Shown here: positions 47,308-57,445 of the stretch, one piece after another
Numbering within the stretch: the stretch's first letter is position 1
Layout of the letters: each line of letters opens with the position of its first letter
Assembly: GCF_020536995.1 (NCBI RefSeq)
Contig: NW_026273350.1
Location: forward strand, 1 to 64,000
Direction of reading: 5' to 3'
DNA: 64,000 bases
Source of the DNA: Dreissena polymorpha
Taxonomy: Eukaryota > Mollusca > Bivalvia > Myida > Dreissenidae
Program-made: the position numbers and the translations under genes
Notes under the pieces: model-generated
Databases searched by the model: none
What the model was told of the DNA's origin: nothing
What the model saw: the letters and a program-made list of their open reading frames with translations, nothing else

Positions 47308-47426
47308 CTTGTAGAAGAGGTAATATCAGCCCACTTGGCAGGCAAGTTTGGCGCCCCAGCTTTAGACTGGCTGCACCTATCCGGGCCCAGCTTACCAGAC
47401 AGCCTGTTGTTCAGCTGGGTACCGAT
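47308..47426 (-). CDS. Candidate internal coding exon, unknown protein
   Basis: Reading leftward from 47426, after CAGTCATAG, an open frame gives IGTQLNNRLSGKLGPDRC then SQSKAGAPNLPAKWADITSS and ends ACAAG before GTACAT, a usable donor. It holds 39 codons plus two bases, which joins in phase with the exon at 45943-46051 (creating an Arg codon). The acceptor has a weak pyrimidine tract, which lowers confidence. The duplicate at about 52080-52180 keeps SHSESGAP in place of CSQSKAGAP but is closed by stops, so it looks like a dead copy. Confidence 0.4.
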
Positions 47427-47797
47427 CTATGACTGCATGGGATCCTGTAGGAACCGGCTCTTAAAACAAAATTCAGGAACTTAAATAAATATTAAAGGGA
47501 ATAATTGTATAATGTGCTGAAGTAATTTAAATAATTGTTTTGCTAAAATTAAATAACATTTAACAAGTCTATTACAGCGGATTTTATATGCAAGGATAAA
47601 TGCTTCGTTCAAGGGCTGAATTTCAACCGAAACGTAGACAAAACTATGCCTTGACCTTCTATGATTAAAACTGATCGATTGCTATTTGCTATTTATTTAT
47701 CAAGTTGATTAATTTTAAAAACACCTACTTACCATTTGATGCTTGGACCTTTTTCTTAATCAGGCACATAAAAGGACTGATGTTAAGTGAACTATAT

Positions 47798-48200
47798 GAG
47801 CTTCATTCTGGAAAATAGGGCTTAATGTATGTGCAGTCTGCACAGGCTAATCTGGGATGACACTTTGATAGGACTTAATGTATGTGAAATCTGCACATGC
47901 TAATCTGGGATGACACTTTGATAGGACTTAATGTATGTGCAGTCTTCACAGGCTAATCTGAGATGACACTTTGATAGGACTTAATGTATGTGCAGTCTGC
48001 ACAGGCTAGGAATTAATGTATGTGCAGTCTGCACAGGCTAATATGGGATGACACTTTAATAGGACTTAATGTATGTGCAGTCTGCACAGGCTAATCTGGG
48101 ATGACAATTTAATAGGACTTAATGTAGGTGCAGTCTGCACAGGCTAATCTGGGATGACAATTTAAGCACATACATGAAGCCCCATATCCCAGAACACAGC
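47798..48200 (+). mobile_element. Family A MITE expanded by a 53-bp array (duplication copy 1)
   Basis: GAGCTTCATTCTGGAAAAT opens and CATGAAGCCCCATATCCCAG closes the element. Seven units begin CTTAATGTATGTGCAGTC at 47821, 47874, 47927, 47980, 48012 (short spacing), 48065 and 48118. Most carry GGCTAATCTGGGATGAC. The unit joins the outer arm directly to the CACAGGCTAATC dyad. Confidence 0.9.
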
Positions 48201-48217
48201 TAAGATACTACTTATTG

Positions 48218-48447
48218 TTATTGTTGCTGCTGCTGCTGCTGCTGCGACTTGGCCATAGACAGAGATGGAGCGAGTCCCGACGCCGAAGTTGCCACCCCAA
48301 ACCGAAGAACTGCCGACAATAACTGTTGTTGAATGGCATCAAACACATACTGCTCTCCAGGCCTAAGGTTCACATTATTCGAGAACAACATATCGAGGTC
48401 AGTCACATTAACGGACGTGTCACGCAACGCCTGCTCTACCTGTTGGA
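48218..48447 (-). CDS. Candidate coding exon with polyQ end, unknown protein
   Basis: After a possible acceptor (GATCCAACAG) the minus strand reads VEQALRDTSVNVTDLDMLF, SNNVNLRPGEQYVFDAIQQQ, LLSAVLRFGVATSASGLAPS and LSMAKS, then a run of about eight Gln from CAG/CAA codons and TAA. The duplicate at about 52990-53215 keeps LIQQIEQVLRDLSLIATDLD and LLSNNVNL before a stop, so the frame is conserved in the first part. That supports real coding origin. The family is not recognised. It cannot be spliced to the exon at 47308 without an internal donor, so it may be an alternative end. Confidence 0.45.
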
Positions 48448-48544
48448 TCAGATCGTTTCAGTTAGAGCGACTTATCCGGCCTAATTTGTCGACGCCCACC
48501 ATCCAATTGTTGCTAAGCAACATCGATGCTGAGACGGAAGTCAA

Positions 48545-48620
48545 ACTCACCAAGGCTCTGCTGTTGGAAGTATTGATGTACTCAATATGGGAGGAGATAT
48601 TGATAGGAACCAAGTCTTTA
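48545..48620 (-). other. Possible exon with a strong splice donor
   Basis: Reading leftward, CCAACAGCAGAGCCTTG is followed by GTGAGT (48545-48550 reversed), close to an ideal donor. One frame reads SSHIEYINTSNSRAL and the duplicate copy (about 53310-53350) reads SHVGFINTSYSGAL; another frame reads LPTAEPW against LLTAEPW. Which frame was coding is not clear. The right side runs straight into the minisatellite. Confidence 0.3.
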
Positions 48621-50395
48621 CTGCCTTTCTGTGTCAGCATGGATGTATTGTGCTCTGGGTGTTTACATCCAAGTCATTACTGCCTTTCTGTGTCAGCATG
48701 GATGTATTGTGCTCTGGGTGTTTACATCCAAGTCATTACTGCCTTTCTGTGTCAGCATGGATGTATCGTGCTCTGAGTTCACAGCAAAGCCATTACTGCC
48801 TTTCTGTGTCAGCATGGATGTATTGTGCTCTGTGTTCACTGCCAAGTCTTTACTGCCTTTCTGTGTCAGCATTAATGTATTGTGCTCCGGGTGTTCACAA
48901 CCAAGTCATTACTGTCTTTCTGTGTCAGCATGGATGTATTGTTCTCTGTGTTCACAGCCAAGTCATTACTGCCTTTCTGTGTCAGCATGGGTGCATCGTG
49001 TTCTGTGTTCACAGCCAAGTCATTACTGCCTGTCTGTGTCAGCATGGATTTATTGTGCTCTGGGTGTTCCAAACCAAGTCATTACTGCCTCACTGTGTCA
49101 GCATGGATGTATTGTGCTCTGGGTGTTCACAGAATAGTCATTACTGCCTTTCTGTGTCAGCATGGATGTATCATGCTCTGGGTGTTCACAGCATAGTAAT
49201 TCAACCTTTTCTGTGTCAGCAAGGATATATCGTGCTCTGGGTGTTCACTGCATAGTCATGACTGCCTTTCTGTTTCAGCATGGATTCATTGTGCTCTGGG
49301 TGTTCACAGCATAGTCATTTCTGCCTTTCTGTGTCAGCATTGATGTATTGTGCTCTGGGTGTTTACAGCCAAGTCATTACTGCCTTTCTGTGTCAGCATG
49401 GATGTATCGTGCTCTGGATGTTCACAACCAAGTCATTACTGCCTTTATGTGTCAGCATGGATGTATCGTGCTTGAGGTGTTTACAACCAAGTCATTACTG
49501 CCTTTATGTGTCAGCATGGATGTATTGTGCTCTGGGTGTTTACAGCCAAGTCATTACTGCCTTTCTGTGTCAGCATGGGTGTATCGTGCTCTGGGTGTTC
49601 ACTGCATAGTCATTACTTCCTTTCTGTGTCAGCATGGATGTATTGTGCTCTGGGTGTTTACAGCCAAGTCATTACTTCCTTTCTGTGTCAGCATGGATGT
49701 ATCGTGCTCTGGATGTTCACAACCAAGTCATTACTGCCTTTCTGTGTCAGCATGGATGTATCGTGCTCTGGATGTTCACAACCAAGTCATTACTGCCTTT
49801 ATGTGTCAGCATGGATGTATCGTGCTTGAGGTGTTCACAACCAAGTCATTACTGCCTTTATGTGTCAGCATGGATGTATTGTGCTCTGGGTGTTTACAGC
49901 CAAGTCATTACTGCCTTTCTGTGTCAGCATGGGTGTATCGTGCTCTGGATGTTCACAACCAAGTCATTACTGCCTTTATGTGTCAGCATGGATGTATCGT
50001 GCTTGAGGTGTTCACAACCAAGTCATTACTGCCTTTATGTGTCAGCATGGATGTATTGTGCTCTGGGTGTTTACAGCCAAGTCATTACTGCCTTTCTGTG
50101 TCAGCATGGATGTATCGTGCTCTGGATGTTCACAACCAAGTCATTACTGCCTTTATGTGTCAGCATGGATGTATTTTGCTCTGGGTGTTCACAACCAAGT
50201 CATTACTGCCTTTATGTGTCAGCATGGATGTATTTTGCTCTGGGTGTTCACAACCAAGTCATTACTGCCTTTCTGTGTCAGCATGGATGTATTTTGCTCT
50301 GGGTGTTCACAACCAAGTCATTACTGCCTTTATGTGTCAGCATGGATGTATTGTGCTCTGGGTGTTCACAACCAAGTCATTATTGCCTTTTGTTT
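48621..50395 (+). repeat. 59-bp minisatellite, about 30 units
   Basis: Units begin CTGCCTTTCTGTGTCAGCAT and contain GGATGTATTGTGCTCTGGGT or GGATGTATCGTGCTC, then TTCACAACCAAGTCATTA. Spacing is 59 bp for most, with a few of 57 bp near the left end (48739, 48796, 48853). The unit has no stop in any forward frame, so long overlapping ORFs (up to 351 codons) arise in all three frames; I do not treat them as genes. A larger period of several units is visible, since variants such as GTGCTTGAGGTG recur at intervals. Confidence 0.95.
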
Positions 50396-50523
50396 GTCAG
50401 TAACATTGCCAAAGTCCGTTCTATTATGATATTGTGGCCGCTGAGAGGACAATATGGGGCAGTCCGTAACCCTACTGTTGTCCAATCTATCAACAGCAGA
50501 AGTATTCCACTAGGAAAGCTTAC

Positions 50524-50640
50524 GCTTTTATTATTCCTTGATTTTCTCCTGATCAATTTCTGTTTGTCCCATAGAGATTGGAACAAGTTATTGAACTTTT
50601 TATTCTTCATGATTTTTGTTGTGATGTCCAACAGCAACAA
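50524..50640 (-). CDS. Candidate internal coding exon, unknown protein
   Basis: From 50640 leftward, after a TCAG acceptor, 39 codons read LLLLDITTKIMKNKKFNNLF and QSLWDKQKLIRRKSRNNKS, then GTAAGC (50518-50523 reversed), a good donor. Length is a multiple of three. The sequence is strongly basic and helical, not repeat-like. If spliced in phase it could join the exon at 48218-48447. The family is unknown. Confidence 0.4.
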
Positions 50641-50799
50641 CTGACTGTTAGCGTTACCATAACTACTGCTTTAACTTTTCGTGTCTGTAACACTCGTCCC
50701 TTTCAGGCCCACGCGGAACTCTAGCTTAACAAAACTACCCAGGCTTATGTTTGGAAAACATGACGTGGACATTGCGTTTGTCAGAACAGAATCATGCTC

Positions 50800-50968
50800 A
50801 GAATTTCCTGCAGAACAGAGTTGTTCAACGATGCTGACTTTTTGAGGCAGAAGGTCAAGGGGGAGGAGCTAGAAGTCAAGGGAGGGGAAGTGTCATTCTG
50901 GACTGGGGCTCCTGCAGGCGGGACTGGTGCGGTTGCTGGGCCAACTCGATATCAATGCTGGGGCTCTG
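50800..50968 (-). other. Possible exon region, frame unclear
   Basis: A strong acceptor (TTGTTGTTTTCAG, reversed, ending at 50969) precedes QSPSIDIELAQQPHQSRLQE in one frame. Another frame gives APVQNDTSPPLTSSSSPLTF and then CLKKSASLNNSVLQEIL. Each is closed by a stop and no good donor is seen, so this is only a hint of a Ser/Pro/Gln-rich exon. Confidence 0.25.
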
Positions 50969-51164
50969 CTGAAAACAACAACAACACAGTGGGTTATAGG
51001 AACTTGTAACAAATTATATTACAATCTATAACAAACTATGCCCCTTTACTGGCTGTGAAGGTTTTCAACAACATGAATTTCTAATCTGGCATTTCATTGG
51101 TCCTTGTCCTTAATAGCATTAAAATAAATACAATAGCTAATAAGGGAGGGTACTTTCTGACTAG

Positions 51165-51312
51165 ACTGGATTTTCATAAAGAGGATTATTTGTTCAATGA
51201 AAAATACCTTTAAGAGGAAAGTGTTGTCCATGATTAGCCTGTGTGGGCTGCACAGGCTAATCTGTGACAACAATTTAAGCACATGCATTAGGCCCCATTT
51301 TTCCACATCACA
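51165..51312 (+). mobile_element. Family A palindromic MITE, right part
   Basis: ACTGGATTTTCATAAAGAGG, GTGTTGTCCATGATTAGCC, CTGCACAGGCTAATCTGTG and GCATTAGGCCCCATTTTTCC are the centre and right arm of family A. The left arm is absent. It lies between the two segmental copies. Confidence 0.75.
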
Positions 51313-51674
51313 GCTTATTTATCTATTAGCCAATTTTTTGCTGCATAACAAAAAGAAGGAAAACCATCTGGTTAAACATTTAATATTTTTTTATTGTACT
51401 TATTCTATTAATCAGGTCTACGCTGCTGACCAAGGCCTTTTTTCCAGACGCTAGGCATAAATGGGTTAATAGTCCTTCTAAATTTAACTTAAATGGGAAA
51501 TTTGTTAGCTTTTGGGGTAATACCTTGAATTCTTTTTCTCAGCAAAGTAAAAAAATAGATATGTTTACGAGCACCTGCGGAAACATGTAAACTTCCTCAC
51601 TCCACTGAAAACAATAATTGACTGTCTTACCCCAAAAGCAAACAAATGTTCCTTTTTGAATATTCGCAATACTG

Positions 51675-53410
51675 GCATCAGTTATATCAGAAGTCAATCA
51701 ATGTTGTTTGATTAAAAATATATTTAAGAAATAAAGTATGTTTGATGGATCTTCATACAAATGAGATATAAACTAAACACTTGATACAAACATTATATGT
51801 CCCTTTGGGACTTAAATAAGGATGAAAGGAAGGACAGGGAAAATTACAGACAAGGACAAATTTGTATGCTTCCACTCCCATCCAGCCCTTTCAAGGCAAT
51901 ACAAATGGCAGCTATTATAAATAGTTTACAATTACATAAATGATTTGTTTTAGTTAGCAGTACGAATAGAGTTTTATTAATATTAAACACACACAAACTA
52001 TTTTTATTGACATTTGGAGTAAAACACTACAAATTATACATGGTAAATTAAATTACCAACGCACCTTATTGACGAGGTAGTCTTGGCCCCTGGCCAAGAA
52101 AGTATGGAGCCCCGGATTCAGAGTGGCTTCATCCTGTGGGTAGTACTATTTGAACATTTGTCCAAAGGTCCTGGACCAGGAGGAACAGGCTCTTAAAACA
52201 AAATGCAGGAATTAAATTAAATATTGAAAATAAATGAAGAAAACAATTTTTAAATGTGCTGAATGCATTTAAATATTTTTTTACTCAAATTAAAGAGAAT
52301 TCAACAATTCGATTTAAGCAGATATTTTAATTATGCAAGGAGAAACTTTTGGTTCAGGGTTTGAATTTTGGCCCAAAAATAGACAAAACTATGTTCTGAC
52401 CTTCTATGACTAAAATTGATATCAGATCAACTTTTATTTATTATTTATTTTCCAAGTTTGATCAATTTAAAAACGAATAATTCACATTTGATGTTAGGAG
52501 CTTATCTTCAATCAGGCAGAAAAAGGACTGATGTTAAGTGAACTATATGAGCCTCATTCTTGGAAAATAGGACATGATGTATGTGCAGCCTGCACAGGCT
52601 AACCTGGGATGACACTTTAATAGGACTTGATGTATGTGCAATCTGCACAGGATATTCTGGGATGACACTTTAATAGGACTTGATGTATGTGCAGTCTGCA
52701 CAGGATATTCTGGGATGACACTTTAATAGGACTTAATGTATGTGCAGTTTGCACAGGATATTCTAAGATGACACTTTAATAGGACTTGATGTATGTGCAA
52801 TCTGCACAGGCTAATCTGGGATGACACTTTAATAGGACTTGATGTATGTGCAATCTGCACAGGATATTCTGGGATGACACCTTAATAGGACTTAATATAT
52901 GAGCAATCTGCACAGGATATTCTGGGATGACACTTTAAGCACATACATGAAGCCCCGTATCCCAGAGCACCGCTCAGATACTACTTGTTGTTCTTATTGC
53001 TGCTGCTGCTGCTTTGACTGGGCCATAGACAGAGATGGAGCGAGTCCCGACGCCAAAGTTGCCACCTCAAACCCGGGAATTCTCAACAACAACTGTTGTT
53101 AAATGGCGTCAATCCCATACTGGCATAAGGTTAACATTATTCGAGAGCAACTTATCGAGGTCAGTCGCAATAAGGGACAAGTCACGCAACACCTGCTCTA
53201 TCTGTTGGATCAGATTGTTTCTGTGTAAGCGACTCGTCTAGAACAATTTGTCAATACCCAGCATTGAATTGTTGCTAAGCAACATCGATGCTGGGATGGA
53301 AGTCAAACTCCCAAGGCTCCGCTGTAAGAAGTGTTGATGAAGCCAACATGGGAGAAGATGTTTGGGGACTTGCTACTCTGACGCAAGACGTTTTTGTGCT
53401 GAATTACTTA
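51675..53410. repeat. Diverged segmental duplication, copy 2
   Basis: This is the partner of 46855-48560. Its counterparts of the candidate exons carry stops or altered splice sites, so on present evidence it is the decayed copy of the pair. Confidence 0.8.
52549..52974 (+). mobile_element. Family A MITE expanded by a 53-bp array (duplication copy 2)
   Basis: GAGCCTCATTCTTGGAAAAT opens and GAAGCCCCGTATCCCAGAGC closes it. Seven units of about 53 bp are present. Five of the seven carry GGATATTCT where copy 1 has GGCTAATCT, and most read GACTTGATG where copy 1 reads GACTTAATG. Two units still have the ancestral GGCTAAYCT. Confidence 0.9.
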
Positions 53411-53481
53411 AGCGAAGGGGTCAGGATTGTCATCGACTTTCACTTCAACGATGTTTTTATCTTGGCGGCTTATAGTGTTTG
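53408..53481 (-). CDS. Possible short terminal exon, unknown protein
   Basis: A strong acceptor (TATTTTCTTTTCAG, reversed) is followed by 23 codons, NTISRQDKNIVEVKVDDNPD then PFA, and TAA at 53408-53410. The composition is protein-like, but the exon is short and could be chance. Confidence 0.3.
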
Positions 53482-53767
53482 CTGAAAAGAAAATAGAAAG
53501 TAAACTAAAACCCGATTGGTTTAGACTTAGTGACAAATAAATTTGCCCTGCAACAAAATACTTAACACACCTGCTCTTCAATGCCAAACGTTGCGTCTAT
53601 AATTGATATTTAGAATATTGCAATTATTGTTTTACCAATAAGAACTCAGAATAGCGTTGTATCAATATGTTATGCCCAAAAAACTTAATATTAAAATTTT
53701 TGGGTTTAAAACCACGAAAAATACATAGTAAAGTACAGTTCATAGCAATGTGTAATTCTTTTTTTAA

Positions 53768-54143
53768 CAAGAGATGTGTTTGTCAGAAACACAATGCCAC
53801 TACTGCGCTGCTTTGATTATATATTTTTGTTTTTGATTATAACCCTTTACAAATACTACTTCCCTTGTAAAAATGATCTGTACCTGCCAAATGCTAAATA
53901 TAAATTATCTCCCTTTTAAGCGTGTTACTTCAATTGGATTTGTTTTTACCTTTAATCTTGAAGGATGACTTTGACCTTTCACCACTTAAATTTTGCAACT
54001 CCATAAGATACACTTGCATGCCAAATATCAAATTGTGATTTTTAATATTGCAAAAGTTATGGCCTATGTTAAAGTTTTCAGACGGACGGACTGCCATACA
54101 GTTTAACTGCTATTTTGCCACCCTACTGGGGGCATAAAAATAA
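53768..54143 (+). repeat. Widespread bivalve dispersed repeat
   Basis: It opens AACAAGAGATGTGTTTGTCA and GAAACACAATGCC, and closes CAGACGGACGGACTGCC and CCACCCTACTGGGGGCATAA. I recognise the 'acaagag...gggggcataa' form as common in bivalve sequence, from memory. A tail fragment is at 13365-13430. The class (SINE or DNA element) is not settled. Confidence 0.55.
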
Positions 54144-54169
54144 ATAAAAAAAACAGGCGTGACTTCAGT

Positions 54170-54420
54170 AATTTTAAGTGCGAGACTGTCCCCCTTAATA
54201 GTTTTGACTAAAACAATGTGAGAATTAACAACTTAAAATGTATGACTATATAATTTTAAATATGATTCTCTGCAACTTTAACTGTAAAACAATACAACTT
54301 TTAACATGACACTAAACAACTTAAAATATGAGACTGTACACATTTAAATGTGCATAACTTATTACGCAAGACTAAACAACTTTAAAGGATAGACAATACA
54401 ACAAATCATAAGACACGATA
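54170..54420 (+). repeat. Degenerate short tandem repeat
   Basis: The words AACTTAAAATGT, ACTTTAACTGTA, AACTTTTAACATGA, AACTTAAAATATGAGACTG and AACTTTAAAGGATAGAC recur at intervals of roughly 25 bp. Heavily decayed. Confidence 0.4.
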
Positions 54421-54610
54421 CTGTAAGTATATGAGTACTTGATCACACATGTTTTACCTATGGATTAGACAGAAATGCAAAAACAGATGAAAGTCTATGG
54501 TGAATTAAGTATATGATACTCTGTCTTGCTACCAGGGGCCATTATACTAGTAATTATAGCCTATTCTGGTTAAATCTATTATATGTACGTGATATTGAAT
54601 CGATACTAGT

Positions 54611-55456
54611 TAGTGCTGCAACAATACGCCAAAAACCGTATTGCAATATATTGTCAGTTCAAAAACCCGTATTGCAATATATCGCAATATATTGCTAACT
54701 TGTACCAAAATTATAACTTGCAAATTACCCGATAATCCCATAAATTCCAATTTTAAAGCAAATTCTGGTAAATATTTACTATAAATGTGCTCAAGAATAA
54801 TAAGAAACTCAAACATTCGCAAATTTTCTTAAGTATCAAATACATTTTTGAAATTGTTACTATTTAAAGATGTGATGAAATAACGTCCAACCGGGGCGTT
54901 TTTCCCACTGAACACGCGTAATTCAGCTGACGTGATGTTCCCGTTTTTATACAACACAAAATACACCCATACTTTCCATGCGACGTTCTACATGTCTGTA
55001 TAATTTTCGCGCGCTTTTTATTGAGACAAAGGATAAAGCACTTTTTATTTGACGCTATAATTTTTTATTGTCGCGTTAGCATTCAAATTTGGAAGCGTGT
55101 TTCCGAAATTCGGATTACAAATAATGCTCAAATCAGAATCGAACGAAACATTTACAGCTGTGCGCAATTAATTCAACGATAATCTGTTCAAAAGCATCGA
55201 ATGAATGCTCCCATGGATGTAACAACGCTTCTCCGTATAATACACTTTTTAGAATGCTATTTTTACGTAAAAAATAATTTACACTGCTTTGTTTTGTTTA
55301 CCTTTTTATCACTATTTCGGATGGCTTTTCTGGACGAAATGTGAGTGAATTTTTGTAAAATTTTCGTACCGGTATGATGAAAATCATATCGCAATACAAT
55401 ATGCGGATTGCGTATTGCGATATATACCGATATACCGGTATATTGTTGCAGCCCTA
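54611..55456 (+). mobile_element. hAT-like non-autonomous element (family D), whole
   Basis: The ends are TAGTGCTGCAACAATA and TATTGTTGCAGCCCTA, inverted with one difference in 16. Internal ends are rich in ATTGCAATATA and CGATATATACC words. A partial inverted copy lies at 1-583. No 8-bp target duplication is evident (ATACTAGT left, ATATCTTG right), so the hAT label rests on the terminal sequence alone. No transposase frame is present. Confidence 0.7.
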
Positions 55457-55481
55457 ATATCTTGTTATATTTGTACACATG

Positions 55482-55830
55482 CTGGTTCAAATTATAAGAA
55501 ATAACGCTATACACAATTCGCTTTACCCAGTTGTGATCGATCAGACCGTATTTATGAATGAAATCTTCAGTTGTAAAGTCACACGCATTGGACCAATGAA
55601 ATCATTACAAAGGTTTCAAAATGCGCTGGACAGTTAGTTTTGATGCATAATGCAACGGCAAGCACGGTAAAAATGTTTTTCATACGTTTTATTGAATTAT
55701 GGTATCGAGGTGAACTTTGCAGGGAAAATGCCCTTTACTCCGTGAAGATTTCAGTCATGAATACTGTCTGATCGATCAAAACTGGGTCACGCGAGTTGTG
55801 TATCGTGTTATTTCTTAAAAGTTGACCCAG
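55482..55830. mobile_element. Family F MITE with about 90-bp inverted arms
   Basis: The left arm CTGGTTCAAATTATAAGAAA...GATCGATCAGACCGTATTTA matches the reversed right arm CTGGGTCAACTTTTAAGAAA...GATCGATCAGACAGTATTCA over about 90 bp with scattered differences. The centre is unique (TTTTGATGCATAATGC). No target duplication is clear. It begins 25 bp after the hAT-like element ends. Confidence 0.85.
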
Positions 55831-57445
55831 TATTTTAAAAATATTGCAAGACATATAGAAAGGAAATTTATTTCTGCGTTAAATAAGACCAAGATCGTAA
55901 AAATCGCTGCAAAATTGATGAAGTAATGGCTGTTTAAAACGATGCACTCCGTTTTCGGATGTTTCGAGTTGGATACCTTGTTATATATATATATTTGATA
56001 GTGGAATCTATTTTTTTTTAGAAAAGTTGATGTTTCGTTATAATATGATTATTTATCATTCCAAAAGTGTTTTCACTAATTATTATCATAGTCACACGCT
56101 AACCACCTATGGCTGGACATACACCTTTACAAAACGCTATACAAATTCAAGTACTTATGCACTTAATTGATTGTAAACAATGATGGTTGAAATCCGTGCG
56201 TGGAAATTTTTCTGGTAACCAAGAGCAACGTCAACGTTCATGACAGACCTGTTTATATGACATTTTTTTTAATTTATTTTTTCCAGCTTGATTGAAAATT
56301 ATGTTTTATGATATTTTAATACATGTAGTAGAAGTAGTTGTTTTCTCAACGAGGAGTACAATAGTTGTAATCAATGCCCCGGCTAATTATTTGGGAAATA
56401 GGGTTTTCACCCATCGATTCTGAAAAATAGGGTGATTTCATTCTTGAAATAGGGTGAAATGATTTATAAAAATGCATACCTTAAAATAATTGCTGCTTTA
56501 CTTTTTATGAAGCTGCACACTTGTATTGATTTACTAAAACTGTTAACTATTATAATTAACTGAAGTTTCATAACATCTTAATCCTTGAAACTGTGCTTAA
56601 TATAAACTTTAAACTTGAAAAAAATCGATATCACGAATTATTCTGCACTTATTGGCTCTTGCTTTCTTGGTTCGAAAAAGTTTGTAATCGACTGATATTT
56701 GGCGCAACAATCGCAGACGTCTTTCAACCTCTCTTTAACATTTTGATTTCGCATCCTAATAGAAACTGAAAGTGCAGACGCTTTACAAATACATGCACAA
56801 TGAGCGACGAATTATGTCAGATTGAAAATGCATGAATGTCTTCGTCAATTATATGGTCAGACTCTTTATTTAACTGTGTAATCTAGTCCGCAGAGCGTTT
56901 TAATAATTTTGACTACTCCGTTATCCGTGCGCTTGCTGAATGAAAGCGTCGCCGTCTTACGATAATAATTCCAAAGTTAAGAGAAAAATTCCGACTAGGG
57001 ATGGTCCACACTTCCAACACATCAGCCCCGTTATGTCCTGAATAAATTACATGAATAATTTCTTGATTGCAATTGCATCTTACACATATAAAAAACATTC
57101 ACGGCAGTAAATTCATTTGTGTAGGCCTACTGGTCTTCATGGCAATAATAAACGTATTTAGTTTAATGGAGATTATATAACAAACGGAACTAATTCGGCT
57201 TATTCAGTTTACTAGTCAAAATGATTCGGATGTTTTCGCTTTTTTCCAAAAAGTAATTTATTCAACATACAGAAAATAAACGCGCGCCATCTGTTGTCAT
57301 AATTTAGTAACTTGCATTCTGCTTAGTTGCATTCTGCTAACTGCCTGTTGCTAATTGCCGTTGTTAATGACGCTTAGTTGCAAAACCGATTATGACTGGT
57401 TTCAGGAACAGTGAATACACAAACATTGGATAGTCACCAAGCATG
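55831..57445. other. Mostly featureless interval
   Basis: Three near copies of GAAATAGGGT(G) occur at 56393-56455, a small repeat. The rest shows nothing. Confidence 0.4.

Larger units (their letters stand above)
46855..48560. repeat. Diverged segmental duplication, copy 1
   Basis: It aligns in order with 51675-53410. Shared blocks include CATCAGTTATAT, GTCAATCAATGTTGTTTG, CCCTTTCAAGGCAATACAAA, GCTCTTAAAACAAAAT, GGACTGATGTTAAGTGAACT, the expanded family A element, GGCCATAGACAGAGATGGAG and CAACATCGATGCTG. Divergence and small indels indicate an old event. Both copies point the same way. Confidence 0.8.

Noticed and set aside
48587-50644. Several overlapping Cys-rich ORFs of 104-351 codons
   Set aside because: They are produced by a 59-bp tandem repeat lacking forward stops; all three frames are open, which no ordinary gene needs.
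54603-55464. TTA/TAA target duplication suggesting a PIF/Harbinger element
   Set aside because: The left flank reads TTA and the right TAA, which is not a direct repeat; the terminal sequence fits hAT better.
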